Of a stretch of 64,000 nt of DNA, positions 52,425-62,748 are shown piece after piece. This DNA is from Vibrio splendidus (GTDB taxonomy: Bacteria; Pseudomonadota; Gammaproteobacteria; Enterobacterales; Vibrionaceae). Below the pieces are notes generated by a model, which was not told the DNA's origin, ran no database searches, and saw only the letters and a list, made by a program, of their open reading frames with translations. The stretch covers positions 248,001 to 312,000 of the forward strand of contig NZ_AP025509.1 in the NCBI RefSeq assembly GCF_024347615.1, read 5' to 3'. The translations under genes were made by a program, and so were the position numbers. The first letter of the stretch is position 1. Every line of letters begins with the position of its first letter.

Positions 52425-52460
52425 CAAGATTGTGCAGCACAGGAAGGCGTAACAATCTTG
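52425..52460 (+). promoter_or_regulatory. Inverted repeat before the outer-membrane protein gene
   Basis: CAAGATTGT (52425-52433) and ACAATCTTG (52452-52460) are a perfect 9-bp inverted repeat with an 18-base gap, ending 27 bp before the start codon. It may be an operator pair or a 5'-UTR hairpin near the ribosome site. The rest of the 389-bp intergenic region (52099-52487) is AT-rich with no recognised gene. Confidence 0.5.
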
Positions 52461-52487
52461 ATTTGCATTAAGTAAGGTCAAGCCGTA

Positions 52488-53108
52488 ATGAACAAAAAAT
52501 TTCTTCTAAGCATCGCAATGATGTCAGTATTTTCAGCAAACAACGTAATGGCAGCGGACAGCGGTTTCTACCTAGGTGGTGCAATCGGTACGTCTGGTGT
52601 GGATGACGGTGGCATGTTTGATTCTGTAAATGTACCCGTTAGCTTTGAAGCAGAAGACAACACATATCGTTTGATTGCAGGTTACAAATTTAATCGCATC
52701 GTTGCGATTGAAGCGCAATACACGGACTTTGGTGATGTTGTTGCTAAATCACCAGGTCGTAATGATGGTTTCACTTGGACACCTCAAATCTTTTCAGTAA
52801 CGGCTAATCTTGGTTACACGTTTGATAATGGCGTTCGTCCGTTTGGTACTATCGGTTTATCGACTATTGATCTAGACATGAAGCTTGCAGACGGCTCTCG
52901 CCCTTCAGAAAGTGGTTTTGATGATACGGGAGACGGCATCCGTATGGGTGTTGGTGTTGAATACACACCACCTACAATGTCTTCGTTGAGCTTTCGCCTA
53001 GCGTACGAAGCCGATGCTTTTGACATCGAAGATAACGACAACGGACACAAGACAGAAGAAACCGTTGTTCTGGACTCTTTTTACTTAGGCGCAATGTACA
53101 CATTCTAA
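52488..53108 (+). CDS. Outer-membrane beta-barrel protein
   Basis: A 206-residue protein: signal peptide MNKKFLLSIAMMSVFSANNV ending AMA, then a mature barrel with SGFYLGGAIGTSGVDDGG, alternating hydrophobic strands (IEAQYTDFGDVV, ANLGYTFDNGVRPFGTIGLS) and a final LGAMYTF ending in the C-terminal phenylalanine needed for barrel insertion. It resembles OmpA-like/OmpW-type eight-stranded barrels. Divergent regulator and the upstream inverted repeat suggest controlled expression. A strong terminator follows. Confidence 0.85.
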   Translation: MNKKFLLSIAMMSVFSANNVMAADSGFYLGGAIGTSGVDDGGMFDSVNVPVSFEAEDNTYRLIAGYKFNRIVAIEAQYTDFGDVVAKSPGRNDGFTWTPQIFSVTANLGYTFDNGVRPFGTIGLSTIDLDMKLADGSRPSESGFDDTGDGIRMGVGVEYTPPTMSSLSFRLAYEADAFDIEDNDNGHKTEETVVLDSFYLGAMYTF

Positions 53109-53186
53109 GTTTAACACCTTGCTAAACGGTAAATCGGTTCTAAATGGGGCGTCGGTTGGCTCAACCCGTTTGGCTAAAGTGGAAAG

Positions 53187-53213
53187 CCGCAGTTTTTGAC
53201 TGCGGTTTTTTTC
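53187..53213 (+). terminator. Terminator of the outer-membrane protein gene
   Basis: CCGCAGT-TTTTG-ACTGCGG forms a tight stem followed by TTTTTTT. Confidence 0.88.
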
Positions 53214-53289
53214 TGTCTGTTACAGCTTGCGTTTGTACATGTTCGGATTAGGTAAGACGCCTGTTTAAAAGCGAACCTGAATCAGGCAG

Positions 53290-54333
53290 TTAAGCTTCAC
53301 GAATATGAGCGGTTACAGCAACGATGGCATGGTCAGTACTGAATTGATCGTGTTCAAAACTAGGATTGATGAGGTGATGATCGACCACGGTGTAATCAGA
53401 CAATTCCATCAAACTTGAAGAGTTCTGACAATCGAATTCGTTCGACATCAAAATGTAATCCAGTACAGACCCAGAAGCTCCGTAGTAATGGGTTGGTTTA
53501 CGCTGTTCAAGCAAGTCTTCTTCATGCAATTGATGATAGAGATCCCAGCTGTCTTTTAAGCAGAAGTGCGATAACCAATGTCTACTCGCTTCATCTCGGT
53601 TCAACGAATAGCTCAACAGTCCTTTGAACTCATCGTGAAACAGTGGTTTGTTAAAGTCACCCATTAACACAACTGGCTGATCGGTTTGATAGCGCTGATT
53701 GGTGATGTATTGATGCAGCATCTGAGCTTCTAGACCGCGCTGCACACTCGATAGCCAAGAACCAAGTTGTTCTTGATGAAGCTTAACCAGCGTGTCACTT
53801 TGCGGCTTTTTATCTGCTGAGCGGCTACAGGATTTTAGCGGTTCAGTTTTGGGTTCGGTTGGACGTTGCGATTTGAAGTGCACCACATAACAATCAGTCG
53901 AGCCCAAATGGGGTAAGGTAATTGTGGCGTGTACTGGCGTTCGGTTGAATGAGAAACTGTCACTAAGATTGAAGGCTGAAAGCAACTCTAAATCGGGTTT
54001 AACCGGCTGCACTTTTTTAATCGGGTAGCGAGAGGCGATACCCACGACAGGCGAGGTATACAGGTAATCATCTTCAACATGCGCGCTATCGACGACAGCA
54101 AAGTACGGGTAACCAAGCTCTTTCATCAATTGCTCTAAAGAATGCGAGCTAAATATCTCCTGAAAGCCAATCACATCGCAATCTAATGATTTAATCGCTT
54201 CAGCCATCCAATGTTGCTTCTTCTGCCATTCTTCGAAGCTGTAGATGTTCTCAAAATCATAATAAGCATTCGGTGGCTCGAGGTAGTTCAAAAGGTTGAA
54301 CGTTGCGAATGTTATTTGGTTTGGTTTGTTCAA
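53290..54333 (-). CDS. Endonuclease/exonuclease/phosphatase family protein
   Basis: A 347-residue hydrolase of the EEP (DNase I/AP-endonuclease-like) superfamily with the metal and catalytic residues in TFATFNLLNYL, VIGFQEIFS, VVLMGDFNKPL and FSTDHAIVAVTA. There is no signal peptide, so it is cytoplasmic. The substrate, nucleic acid or phosphoester, cannot be told. It is convergent with the outer-membrane protein gene and divergent from the beta-lactamase. Confidence 0.85.
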   Translation of the reverse strand: MNKPNQITFATFNLLNYLEPPNAYYDFENIYSFEEWQKKQHWMAEAIKSLDCDVIGFQEIFSSHSLEQLMKELGYPYFAVVDSAHVEDDYLYTSPVVGIASRYPIKKVQPVKPDLELLSAFNLSDSFSFNRTPVHATITLPHLGSTDCYVVHFKSQRPTEPKTEPLKSCSRSADKKPQSDTLVKLHQEQLGSWLSSVQRGLEAQMLHQYITNQRYQTDQPVVLMGDFNKPLFHDEFKGLLSYSLNRDEASRHWLSHFCLKDSWDLYHQLHEEDLLEQRKPTHYYGASGSVLDYILMSNEFDCQNSSSLMELSDYTVVDHHLINPSFEHDQFSTDHAIVAVTAHIREA

Positions 54334-54525
54334 GGTTGAATCCTATTGAAATCACTCTTTTAAGGATATCTAAAATACTGAGATATTGTTCGGATTTAGT
54401 TAGTTATTTTCATTTGATCTAGCGAAGGTTGTCGCTTTCTGCTCAGATTCTCTCAATTCGATGCTCTTTAGGTGTCGAGTTTAATTTTATATACGATCAA
54501 TCGATCGTTTTTTTATGGTTTCACA

Positions 54526-55389
54526 ATGAAAAAATATACTTCTCTCGCTCTTGTGTTGTTGAGCGTTTTCTTTTCTACGTCATCGTTGAGTCATTCCTTA
54601 GAACCTCAATCTATTGAGCAAATTGAATCTCGTGTATCGGCACGCATTGGTATTGCTGTTTATGATTCTGCAACTAAGCAAACATGGAGTTATAAGGGCG
54701 ACGAACGCTTTCCGATGATGAGTACCTTTAAAACCCTAGCTTGTGCAAATCTTCTCTATGACTTTGAAAATGAAGGGTTAGATTTAGAATCTAAGGTTGG
54801 GGTTAAATCTGATGAGCTTATTGCTTGGTCTCCGATGACTAAAGCGTTTGTCGGTAAAGAAATCTCACTCACAGGTGCATGTGCTGCAACCATGGAAATG
54901 AGCGACAACACGGCCGCTAATATAGTGTTAGCTGGTATTGATGGGCCTAACGGGTTAACAGAGTTTTTGCGTTCAATCGGAGACCGCGAAACGCGTCTTG
55001 ACCATATCGAACCCGATTTGAATCATGCTCGTCCGGGCGATGAGCGTGACACCACGACACCAAACACTATGGTAAAAACGTTAAACGAATTGGTGTATGG
55101 CAACGTGCTATCAGAAGAATCTAAAGCTCAGCTAAAGACTTGGATGATGGATAATAAAGTCTCCGATGGGATGATCCGTTCTATTCTGCCGGATGGTTGG
55201 AATATTGCCGATAGGTCTGGAGCGGGCGCTTATGGCTCACGTGCTATCACGGCTATCGTGTGGAGTGAAACTCGCGCTCCGTTAATCATCAGTATCTCTC
55301 TTACAGAAACCGAGTTAACCATTCAAGAGCGTGACACTGTGATAAATGAAATTGGTCAACTCATCTTTGATGCGTATCGCGTACAGTAG
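54526..55389 (+). CDS. blaCARB-like: Class A beta-lactamase, carbenicillinase (CARB/PSE) type
   Basis: A 287-residue secreted enzyme that hydrolyses penicillins. After a signal peptide (MKKYTSLALVLLSVFFSTSS, cleavage near LSHS) come all class A elements: S66-T-F-K69, S126-D-N128, E162 in IEPDLN, and R230-S-G232 in place of the common K-T-G. The R-S-G box marks the carbenicillinase group. C73 and C119 match the class A disulfide pair. ATG 54526 fits the family length; the longer frame does not. It is not in a cassette and has no attC, so it appears chromosomal, as in other vibrios. Confidence 0.92.
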   Translation: MKKYTSLALVLLSVFFSTSSLSHSLEPQSIEQIESRVSARIGIAVYDSATKQTWSYKGDERFPMMSTFKTLACANLLYDFENEGLDLESKVGVKSDELIAWSPMTKAFVGKEISLTGACAATMEMSDNTAANIVLAGIDGPNGLTEFLRSIGDRETRLDHIEPDLNHARPGDERDTTTPNTMVKTLNELVYGNVLSEESKAQLKTWMMDNKVSDGMIRSILPDGWNIADRSGAGAYGSRAITAIVWSETRAPLIISISLTETELTIQERDTVINEIGQLIFDAYRVQ

Positions 55390-55433
55390 TTAATACCACG
55401 TTCAATAGTTAATACCCACTTCACTATACTTCG

Positions 55434-55475
55434 CGCTAGTCACTGGTCCAGCTTCGGTGCTAGCGTGTTTTATTC
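55434..55475 (+). terminator. Terminator candidate after the beta-lactamase gene
   Basis: CGCTAG (55434-55439) pairs with CTAGCG (55460-55465) and GTGTTTTATTCTTTA follows. The stem is short with a long loop. The rest of the 257-bp gap to the next gene shows no further element I can support. Confidence 0.4.
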
Positions 55476-55646
55476 TTTAGACTGAACCGAGCAATTTGTA
55501 AATAAACCGTCAGAGATGGAGTGCTGATGGTTTTATTAGTTATTACATGATGTTAGATTTGAACCTATACTTGATTTAACGGCATGCATTCAAAGCCGAT
55601 TAATTAACTTGAATATCGAATTCATGACATTTGAAGGGAGAGTCAA

Positions 55647-57542
55647 ATGGGAACAGTTTTTCGACGCAAAGCCTCGCAGCGCACTCAGTTTTTCAGGTCT
55701 AATTTAAAGTCCTGTGCAATCATGTTGCCGCTTATTGCTTTACAACCCTCCGTTACTTACGCTTCTGAAACCCAATCAACTCCTGCTGTCACCGTTATTG
55801 AAACCACACAACTGGTTGGTTTTGGTGAAGCAAAATATCCAGCCGATTTTACTCACTTCGATTACGTTAATCCTGATGCGCCAAAGCAGGGCAAAGTGAC
55901 CTATGGCAGCATAGGTACCTACGATAGCTTTAATCGATTCGGTTCCCGCGGCGTTGCTGCAAGTTACACCGGAGAGATTTACGATACCTTGATGTTTTCT
56001 CCGAGTGACGAGATTGATGCGTACTATCCATTGATCGCTTCAAAGGTTCGCTACGCCAGTGATTTCACGTGGATGGAAATCGACATCAACCCAAATGCTA
56101 AATTCCAAGATGGCGAGCCAATCACCGCGCATGATGTTGCCTTCACTTTTGACAAGTTCTCAACCGAGGGCGTGCCTCAATATCGTGTGTATTACAAAGA
56201 GATTAAGTCAGTAAAAGCGGTCTCTGATTTGGTTGTTCGTATTGAAATGAACAGTCCAAACCGCGAAAAACTGTTCAGCTTCGCGCAAAGCACTCGTGTA
56301 TTGCCGAAACATTTCTGGAAAGACAGAAAGCTGTCTGAGCCTCTAAGTGAGCCACCAGTCGGTAGTGGTCCCTATAAGATCATCAGCTACAAATCAGGCC
56401 AAAGTGTTACCTATGGTCTAGATGAAAATTACTGGGCAGCAGACTTACCAGCTAACGTTGGCCGTAATAACTTCAAGCAGGTGCAATACGATTACTACCG
56501 TGACGACACGGTAATGCTGGAAGCCTTCAAAGCAGGGGAGTTCGATCTTCGAACCGAGAACTCGGCTAAGTTCTGGGCCAACTCTTATACGGGCGCGAAC
56601 TTCGATAAAGGCTACATCATTAAAGAAGAGATCAACCACGAGAAGCCTGAAACAACACAAGGTTTCGTCTTCAACATTCAATCTCCTGTGTTTTCTGATC
56701 CTAAGGTACGTGAAGCGTTAACGTACGCGATGGACTTTGAGTGGATGAACAAGAACATGTTCTATGGTCAGTACAAACGTACCCGTAGCTACTTCCAAAA
56801 CACAGACTATGAAGCGAAAGGCTTACCAAGCGAAGCTGAAGTCGAGTTGTTGTCTCAATACAAAGATCAGATTCCACCGCGAGTTTTCACCGAAGAATTC
56901 CAACCACCCGTTACCGATGGCAGCGGTCGTATTCGTAGCCAGATGCGTACCGCTTTCAAATTGTTGAAAGAAGCGGGTTGGGTGCTGAAAGACAAAGTAA
57001 TGACCAACGAAAAGACGGGCAAGCCGATGTCATTTGAGTTGCTGATTTACAGCCCAACTACGGAACGTATCGCAACGCCGGTTCAAAAGAACCTTAAGCG
57101 CATGGGTATTGAGATGAAGATCCGTACCATCGATACGACTCAGTACATCAAGCGCTTGCGTGATCGTGATTTCGATATGGTTTCGTCGTCATTTTCCGCA
57201 AACCCTTATCCTAGCCCGAACTTAATGATCGTTTGGAACTCTAACTACATTGATTCTACTTACAATACTGCAGGTGTTATCGATCCAGTGGTTGACGCGT
57301 TAACAGAAGAAATTGCGCGTAACCAACAGCATCCTGAAAAGCTTCTTACTCTAGGTCGTTCACTAGATCGAGTATTGCAGTGGAATTTCTACAACATCCC
57401 GCAATGGCACGTTGGAGAGTATCGCGTAGCAATGTGGGACAAGTTTGAGCGTCCAGATGTATTGCCTAAATACGATTTAGGTATCGATACATGGTGGATT
57501 TCAGAAGAGAAGGCGGCATTGCTTCCTGAAAAACGTCGCTAG
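55647..57542 (+). CDS. yejA: Peptide ABC transporter substrate-binding protein, YejA type
   Basis: A 631-residue family 5 solute-binding protein. A signal region (to about residue 40, ending VTYASE) leads into a periplasmic domain with FTHFDYVNPDAPKQGKVTYG, GTYDSFNRF and EPPVGSGPYKI. Length and neighbours match YejA, which in E. coli captures peptides and microcin C for YejBEF. ATG 55647 follows GAAGGGAGAGTCAA. It leads a yejABEF operon, 12 bp before yejB. Confidence 0.88.
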   Translation: MGTVFRRKASQRTQFFRSNLKSCAIMLPLIALQPSVTYASETQSTPAVTVIETTQLVGFGEAKYPADFTHFDYVNPDAPKQGKVTYGSIGTYDSFNRFGSRGVAASYTGEIYDTLMFSPSDEIDAYYPLIASKVRYASDFTWMEIDINPNAKFQDGEPITAHDVAFTFDKFSTEGVPQYRVYYKEIKSVKAVSDLVVRIEMNSPNREKLFSFAQSTRVLPKHFWKDRKLSEPLSEPPVGSGPYKIISYKSGQSVTYGLDENYWAADLPANVGRNNFKQVQYDYYRDDTVMLEAFKAGEFDLRTENSAKFWANSYTGANFDKGYIIKEEINHEKPETTQGFVFNIQSPVFSDPKVREALTYAMDFEWMNKNMFYGQYKRTRSYFQNTDYEAKGLPSEAEVELLSQYKDQIPPRVFTEEFQPPVTDGSGRIRSQMRTAFKLLKEAGWVLKDKVMTNEKTGKPMSFELLIYSPTTERIATPVQKNLKRMGIEMKIRTIDTTQYIKRLRDRDFDMVSSSFSANPYPSPNLMIVWNSNYIDSTYNTAGVIDPVVDALTEEIARNQQHPEKLLTLGRSLDRVLQWNFYNIPQWHVGEYRVAMWDKFERPDVLPKYDLGIDTWWISEEKAALLPEKRR

Positions 57543-57554
57543 GAGTTAGTTAGC

Positions 57555-58643
57555 ATGGCCGCGTATATATTTCGACGTTTATTGTTGGTGATCCCCACGC
57601 TGTGGGCGATCATCACCATCAACTTTTTCATCATCCAGATTGCGCCTGGAGGCCCGGTAGAACAAGCAGTTGCTCAATTAGAAGGGCATAACTCTGGCAT
57701 CATGGAGCGCTTTTCTGGTGGTGGACAGGAAGTTGATTTAAGCGAAAGTGATCAAGCGTCTGCCAGTGGTTATAAAGGCTCACGCGGGCTTGATCCTGAA
57801 GTGGTTGAAGAGATCAAAAAGCAGTTTGGTTTTGATAAGCCGATCCACGTTCGCTACTTCGACATGTTGAAAAACTACGCGACCTTTAACTTCGGTGAAA
57901 GCCTGTTTAAGGGCGGCAACGTTATTGATCTCATCATCGAGCGACTGCCGGTTTCCATTTCCTTGGGGTTATGGAGTACCTTAATCATCTACGTGATCTC
58001 GATACCCTTGGGCATCATGAAGGCGATACATCACGGCTCTCGGTTTGATATTTGGTCGAGTGCGGTGGTGATTGTTGGTTATGCGGTGCCGGGCTTCTTG
58101 TTTGCGATCATCCTGATTATTTTGTTTGCGAGTGGTAACTACTTCAGTTGGTTCCCGTTACGTGGACTCGTGTCGAGTAATTTCGACCAACTTAACTGGT
58201 ATCAGCAAATAGGCGACTATTTTTGGCACTTAGCTTTGCCTATTTTTGCCATGGTTATCGGTGGCTTTGCAACACTGAGTATGCTGACCAAAAACTCCTT
58301 CCTTGATGAAATCAACAAGCAATATGTGGTGACCGCGCGAGCGAAAGGTTTGGACGAGAGCAGCATTCTCTACAAGCACGTTTTTCGTAATGCCATGTTG
58401 ATCATTATTGCGGGTTTCCCGAGTGCATTTATTAGTATTTTCTTCACGGGTTCTATGCTGATTGAAGTGATGTTTTCACTCGAAGGCATCGGTCTGCTTG
58501 GCTTTGAGTCGACCATTCAGCGAGATTACCCAGTGGTGTTCAGCTCTCTCTATATCATGACCTTGCTAGGCTTGGTGCTGAGCATTATCTCCGACCTGAC
58601 GTATACCTGGGTTGATCCTCGAATTGATTTTGAAGCGCGTTAA
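57555..58643 (+). CDS. yejB: Peptide ABC transporter permease YejB
   Basis: A 362-residue permease. The start, [20 protein letters not shown], and [13 protein letters not shown] closely resemble E. coli YejB from memory. Six helices with the EAA-like loop [20 protein letters not shown] are visible. It pairs with YejE to form the membrane channel for peptide import. Ribosome site AGGAG at 10 bp. Confidence 0.93.
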   Translation: MAAYIFRRLLLVIPTLWAIITINFFIIQIAPGGPVEQAVAQLEGHNSGIMERFSGGGQEVDLSESDQASASGYKGSRGLDPEVVEEIKKQFGFDKPIHVRYFDMLKNYATFNFGESLFKGGNVIDLIIERLPVSISLGLWSTLIIYVISIPLGIMKAIHHGSRFDIWSSAVVIVGYAVPGFLFAIILIILFASGNYFSWFPLRGLVSSNFDQLNWYQQIGDYFWHLALPIFAMVIGGFATLSMLTKNSFLDEINKQYVVTARAKGLDESSILYKHVFRNAMLIIIAGFPSAFISIFFTGSMLIEVMFSLEGIGLLGFESTIQRDYPVVFSSLYIMTLLGLVLSIISDLTYTWVDPRIDFEAR

Positions 58644-58674
58644 TGTCGAATGAATAAAAAGGTATTGATAATAA

Positions 58675-59697
58675 ATGTTTAACAACCCTTTAGCTGAAGC
58701 TCGTTGGTTACGTTTTAAAGCAAACAAGCGTGGTTTTATCTCCCTTTGGATATTTACTATTTTGTTTGGACTGAGCCTGTTCGCTGAGATCATCGCCAAC
58801 GATAAGCCTTTATTGGTTTCTTATGATAATCAGTGGTTTGTGCCTGTCATTAATGAGTATGCAGAGACCGAGTTTGGCGGCGAGTTTGAAACAGAAGCCG
58901 ACTACAAAGACCCGTATGTTATCGAACTCATTGAAGACAACGGTTACATCGTGTGGCCAATCATTCCTTTTAGCTACGATACGATAAACTTCGATATTTC
59001 AGGCGCGGTGCCATCGGAGCCAGATTCAGTGAACCGGCTAGGAACCGATGATAAAGGGCGCGATGTGCTAGCTCGCATCATTTATGGGTTCCGTATTTCC
59101 GTTCTATTTGGTTTTATTCTGACGATTGTATCGAGCGTGGTCGGCGTCGTAGTCGGGGCGACACAAGGTTACTACGGTGGTTGGGTTGATCTGTTTGGTC
59201 AGCGCTTCATTGAAGTTTGGTCGGGCATGCCGACCCTGTTCTTGTTGATCATTCTGTCGAGTTTTATCGAGCCAAACTTCTGGTGGCTGCTCGGAATAAT
59301 GGTGCTCTTCAGTTGGATGAGTTTAGTTGGGATTGTCCGAGCTGAATTCTTGCGCTGCCGAAATTTTGATTATGTAAGAGCCGCGCAAGCGATGGGTGTT
59401 GATGACAAACGTATTATGCTTCGTCACATGCTACCCAACGCGATGGTTGCATCGTTAACCATGATGCCGTTTATCCTTTCAGGCTCGGTCACCACATTAA
59501 CGTCGTTAGATTTCTTAGGTTTTGGTCTTCCTGCGGGTTCACCTTCATTGGGTGAGCTGTTGGCGCAAGGTAAAGCTAACTTACAAGCGCCTTGGCTTGG
59601 CATCTCTGCCTTCGTTGTGCTTTCACTGATGCTGACGTTACTGGTCTTCGTTGGTGAAGCGGTGCGTGATGCTTTCGACCCACATCAACAGAAGTAA
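58675..59697 (+). CDS. yejE: Peptide ABC transporter permease YejE
   Basis: A 340-residue permease. It has the long periplasmic insert after the first helix (about 40-130) typical of YejE, the LGTDDKGRDVLARIIYGFRI segment, WSGMPTLFLLIILSS and the ATPase-coupling AAQAMGVDDKRIMLRHMLPN loop. It lies 31 bp after yejB and 9 bp before yejF. Confidence 0.93.
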   Translation: MFNNPLAEARWLRFKANKRGFISLWIFTILFGLSLFAEIIANDKPLLVSYDNQWFVPVINEYAETEFGGEFETEADYKDPYVIELIEDNGYIVWPIIPFSYDTINFDISGAVPSEPDSVNRLGTDDKGRDVLARIIYGFRISVLFGFILTIVSSVVGVVVGATQGYYGGWVDLFGQRFIEVWSGMPTLFLLIILSSFIEPNFWWLLGIMVLFSWMSLVGIVRAEFLRCRNFDYVRAAQAMGVDDKRIMLRHMLPNAMVASLTMMPFILSGSVTTLTSLDFLGFGLPAGSPSLGELLAQGKANLQAPWLGISAFVVLSLMLTLLVFVGEAVRDAFDPHQQK

Positions 59698-59706
59698 GGA
59701 TAGGTT

Positions 59707-61356
59707 ATGACTTCAAATACAGTTCCTACTTCAGGGTTAACAGCAGAGGCTGCTAATGAATCTCCAGTTCTGACCATTGATAAATTGTCGGTAGGGTTTG
59801 GGCGTAAAGACTCGATAGAACAAGTGACGCAAGATGTCTCTTTAGAAATATACAAAGGTGAGACATTAGCGCTGGTGGGCGAGAGTGGTTCAGGCAAATC
59901 GGTTACGGCTAATTCAGTATTGAAACTGCTGCCTAAAGGCTCGTCACACTACTTGAATGGTAAGATCAATTTCTCTGGTACCGACATTCTGAGTTGTTCT
60001 GAAAGGCAATTGCGAGGGATTCGTGGTGGCCGCATCGGCATGATCTTCCAAGAGCCTATGGTGTCGTTGAACCCACTTCATAGAGTCGGTAAGCAGCTGG
60101 TTGAAACTCTTTCTATTCACCGAGGAATGCGAACCAACAAAGCGCAAGCCTTGGCGATAGAGTGGCTTTCCAAGGTGGGTATTCGCTACCCAGAGCAAAA
60201 GATTTCAGCCTATCCGCACGAGCTATCTGGTGGAGAACGCCAACGCGTGATGATCGCGATGGCGCTGATTAACGAACCTGAGCTGCTTATCGCTGATGAG
60301 CCCACTACGGCTTTGGATGTATCAGTACAAGCGCAGATCCTCGACCTGTTAAAAGACCTGCAACAAGAACTCGGTATGGCGATGCTTTTCATTACTCATG
60401 ACTTGAGTATCGTTCGTAAAATTGCCGACAGAGTAGCGGTAATGAAAGATGGTCGCTTGGTTGAAAGCAATGACTGTAAAACACTTTTTAATGCGCCAGC
60501 TCACCCTTATACGCAAAAGCTTATCAACTCTGACCCGAAAGGCTTGCCTGTCCCTGTGTCACCCGAAAGCAAACCGCTACTCGATGTAAATCAACTTCGT
60601 GTTTGGTTCCCGATCACGGGTGGTTTATTCAAGCGCACCATTTCTCATGTTAAAGCCGTCACCGACATGGAGTTCACTTTGAAGAAAGGACACTCAATCG
60701 GTTTAGTTGGCGAAAGTGGTTCTGGTAAATCAACAACCGGTATGGCGATACTTAAGCTGGTGGATAGTGAAGGATCAATTACCTATTCGAGTGAACAGCT
60801 TCAAGGTTTAGACCGAAAACAAATGCTGCCGTTTAGAAGCCGTATGCAAGTGGTCTTTCAAGACCCATTCTCTGCGTTGAATCCAAGAATGTCGGTTGCT
60901 CAAGTGATTGGTGAGGGTTTGTTAGTGCATCAACAATTGGATGAGAATGAACTCGACCAACGCATCTGTGACGTAATGAAAGAGGTCGATCTCGACCCTG
61001 AAACGCGCCACCGTTATCCAAATGAGTTTTCTGGCGGTCAAAGGCAGCGTATTGCGATTGCTCGTGCTTTGATTTTAAAGCCAGAGTTTATCTTGCTTGA
61101 TGAGCCAACATCGTCATTGGACAGAACCGTTCAAGCTCAAGTACTGGATTTGCTGAAGTCACTTCAAGAAAAGTATGGCCTGACCTATTTGTTTATCAGT
61201 CATGATCTGAATGTAGTGAAATCCTTATGTCATTACACCATTGTGATGAAAGCTGGTGAGGTAATAGAGAAGGGTGACACTGAGACTCTGTTTGGTAATC
61301 CGCAGCATGAATACACCAAGCAACTTGTGAGTCTTTCCAATGTTGGTGGTGTGTAG
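59707..61356 (+). CDS. yejF: Peptide ABC transporter ATPase YejF (double)
   Basis: A 549-residue fused ATPase. Both halves are complete: [27 protein letters not shown] and [13 protein letters not shown] in the first (about 60-230); [27 protein letters not shown] and [11 protein letters not shown] in the second (about 330-500). It drives YejBE and is the last gene of the operon. A terminator follows at 61401. The incomplete second Yej set downstream may depend on this ATPase. Confidence 0.93.
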   Translation: MTSNTVPTSGLTAEAANESPVLTIDKLSVGFGRKDSIEQVTQDVSLEIYKGETLALVGESGSGKSVTANSVLKLLPKGSSHYLNGKINFSGTDILSCSERQLRGIRGGRIGMIFQEPMVSLNPLHRVGKQLVETLSIHRGMRTNKAQALAIEWLSKVGIRYPEQKISAYPHELSGGERQRVMIAMALINEPELLIADEPTTALDVSVQAQILDLLKDLQQELGMAMLFITHDLSIVRKIADRVAVMKDGRLVESNDCKTLFNAPAHPYTQKLINSDPKGLPVPVSPESKPLLDVNQLRVWFPITGGLFKRTISHVKAVTDMEFTLKKGHSIGLVGESGSGKSTTGMAILKLVDSEGSITYSSEQLQGLDRKQMLPFRSRMQVVFQDPFSALNPRMSVAQVIGEGLLVHQQLDENELDQRICDVMKEVDLDPETRHRYPNEFSGGQRQRIAIARALILKPEFILLDEPTSSLDRTVQAQVLDLLKSLQEKYGLTYLFISHDLNVVKSLCHYTIVMKAGEVIEKGDTETLFGNPQHEYTKQLVSLSNVGGV

Positions 61357-61400
61357 CTAGTACATTACTCATAGATTAGCTCCTCTCTCATTAGACCAAT

Positions 61401-61432
61401 AAATCGCTTCTGTTTCACAGTGGCGATTTTTT
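61401..61432 (+). terminator. Terminator of yejABEF
   Basis: AAATCGC (61401-61407) pairs with GCGATTT (61423-61429), with an inner CTGT/ACAG pairing, followed by TTTTTG. Confidence 0.75.
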
Positions 61433-61722
61433 GCATTTGATTTCGATTTGTCACCATATCAATGCGGCTTACAAACATGTTTGAATTGTCTAAGCGGTTC
61501 ACTTTCTAAGTTACAAACAAATATTAACCACACCTTCTAATTCTAAATTTATTATTGATATCTAATTTAAGATTATGATTTTAAAGGGTAAAGTTTGTTA
61601 ATTGAACTGGTTAAAATTAAATGGAATTGTAAGCTAATGTAGGTAAATGTAACCATTTGACTACTTTATTTTATTGATTAAATTGATGAAATATTGCTTT
61701 AAATGGAATTTGGCTAGTTAGG
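61433..61722 (+). promoter_or_regulatory. AT-rich intergenic region before the second Yej set
   Basis: About 290 bp, very AT-rich, without an ORF. It probably holds the promoter of the second permease operon; several TATAAT-like and TTGATA-like runs occur and I cannot single one out. Its low G+C contrasts with the first Yej operon and hints at different ancestry or silencing by H-NS. Confidence 0.35.
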
Positions 61723-62748
61723 ATGATTGCATATTTACTGAAACGTTTTGCTTTAGTTGTACCTACGTTTCTTGGTATTACGATTTTGATATTCGCGATT
61801 ACGCGATTTGTCCCTGGGGGCCCTGTTGAGAGGATGCTTGCAAACATGCAGCCTCAAGGGGACGGTGGTGGCGCGTCTAGTCTCGTTGGCCAAAACTCAG
61901 CTCTGTCTGAAGATCAGCTTGCTGATCTAAATAAATTTTATGGACTAGATAAACCGGTAACGGAAGCGTATTTCGAATGGTTAGTTCGACTTGTTCATTT
62001 TGATCTAGGCGAGTCGACACGCTACTACGAACCTGTCAGTGACATGATTTTTGAGCGCCTGCCAGTCTCTGTTATGTATGGTGGTGTTACCTTTTTTATT
62101 AGTTATTTTATCTCGATTCCTCTTGGTTATTTTAAGGCGATGAAGCACGGCAGCGTTTTTGATTCTGTTTCATCAATCATGATTTTTGTCGGCTATGCCT
62201 TACCGGGATATGTAGTCGGCGTGCTTCTTATTACGTTTTTCAGTTATCACCTAGAGTGGTTCCCAATGGGGGGCTTTGTTGATGATGACTTCGACGACTT
62301 CAATACTTTCTCAGAGCAAATTACTGATATTTTGTGGCATGCGGTCTTACCTTTGCTTTGTTACCTGATAGGTGACTTTGCGACGTTAACCATGACCATG
62401 AAGAATAATTTGATGGAAAACTTATCGTCAGATTACATTCGCACCGCTATCGCTAAAGGTTTGCCTTTCAGAGAGGCGATTCGTAAACACGCACTACGCA
62501 ATAGTTTAATTCCAATCGCTAGCCACTTTGGCAACTCTCTTCTTTTCTTTATGACGGGCTCTTTCTTAATTGAGGTCATTTTCGATATTAATGGCATAGG
62601 CCTGCTTGGTTATGAATCAATTGTAGAAAGAGACTACCCAGTGGTTATGGGTATTGTTGCAATCAACGCTTGCATATTGCTGCTTGGCAATATCTTGTCT
62701 GATGTCTGCGTTGCATTGGTTGATCCTAGAGTGAAGTTTGGAGCTTGA
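61723..62748 (+). CDS. Second YejB-like peptide permease
   Basis: A 341-residue permease paralogous to YejB: MIAYLLKRFALVVPTFLGIT, ITRFVPGGPVERML and a coupling loop AIAKGLPFREAIRKHALRNS. It is clearly diverged from the upstream copy, more than a recent duplication would allow. It overlaps the next permease by 1 bp (TGATG). No ATPase gene lies in this second set within the window. Confidence 0.85.
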   Translation: MIAYLLKRFALVVPTFLGITILIFAITRFVPGGPVERMLANMQPQGDGGGASSLVGQNSALSEDQLADLNKFYGLDKPVTEAYFEWLVRLVHFDLGESTRYYEPVSDMIFERLPVSVMYGGVTFFISYFISIPLGYFKAMKHGSVFDSVSSIMIFVGYALPGYVVGVLLITFFSYHLEWFPMGGFVDDDFDDFNTFSEQITDILWHAVLPLLCYLIGDFATLTMTMKNNLMENLSSDYIRTAIAKGLPFREAIRKHALRNSLIPIASHFGNSLLFFMTGSFLIEVIFDINGIGLLGYESIVERDYPVVMGIVAINACILLLGNILSDVCVALVDPRVKFGA

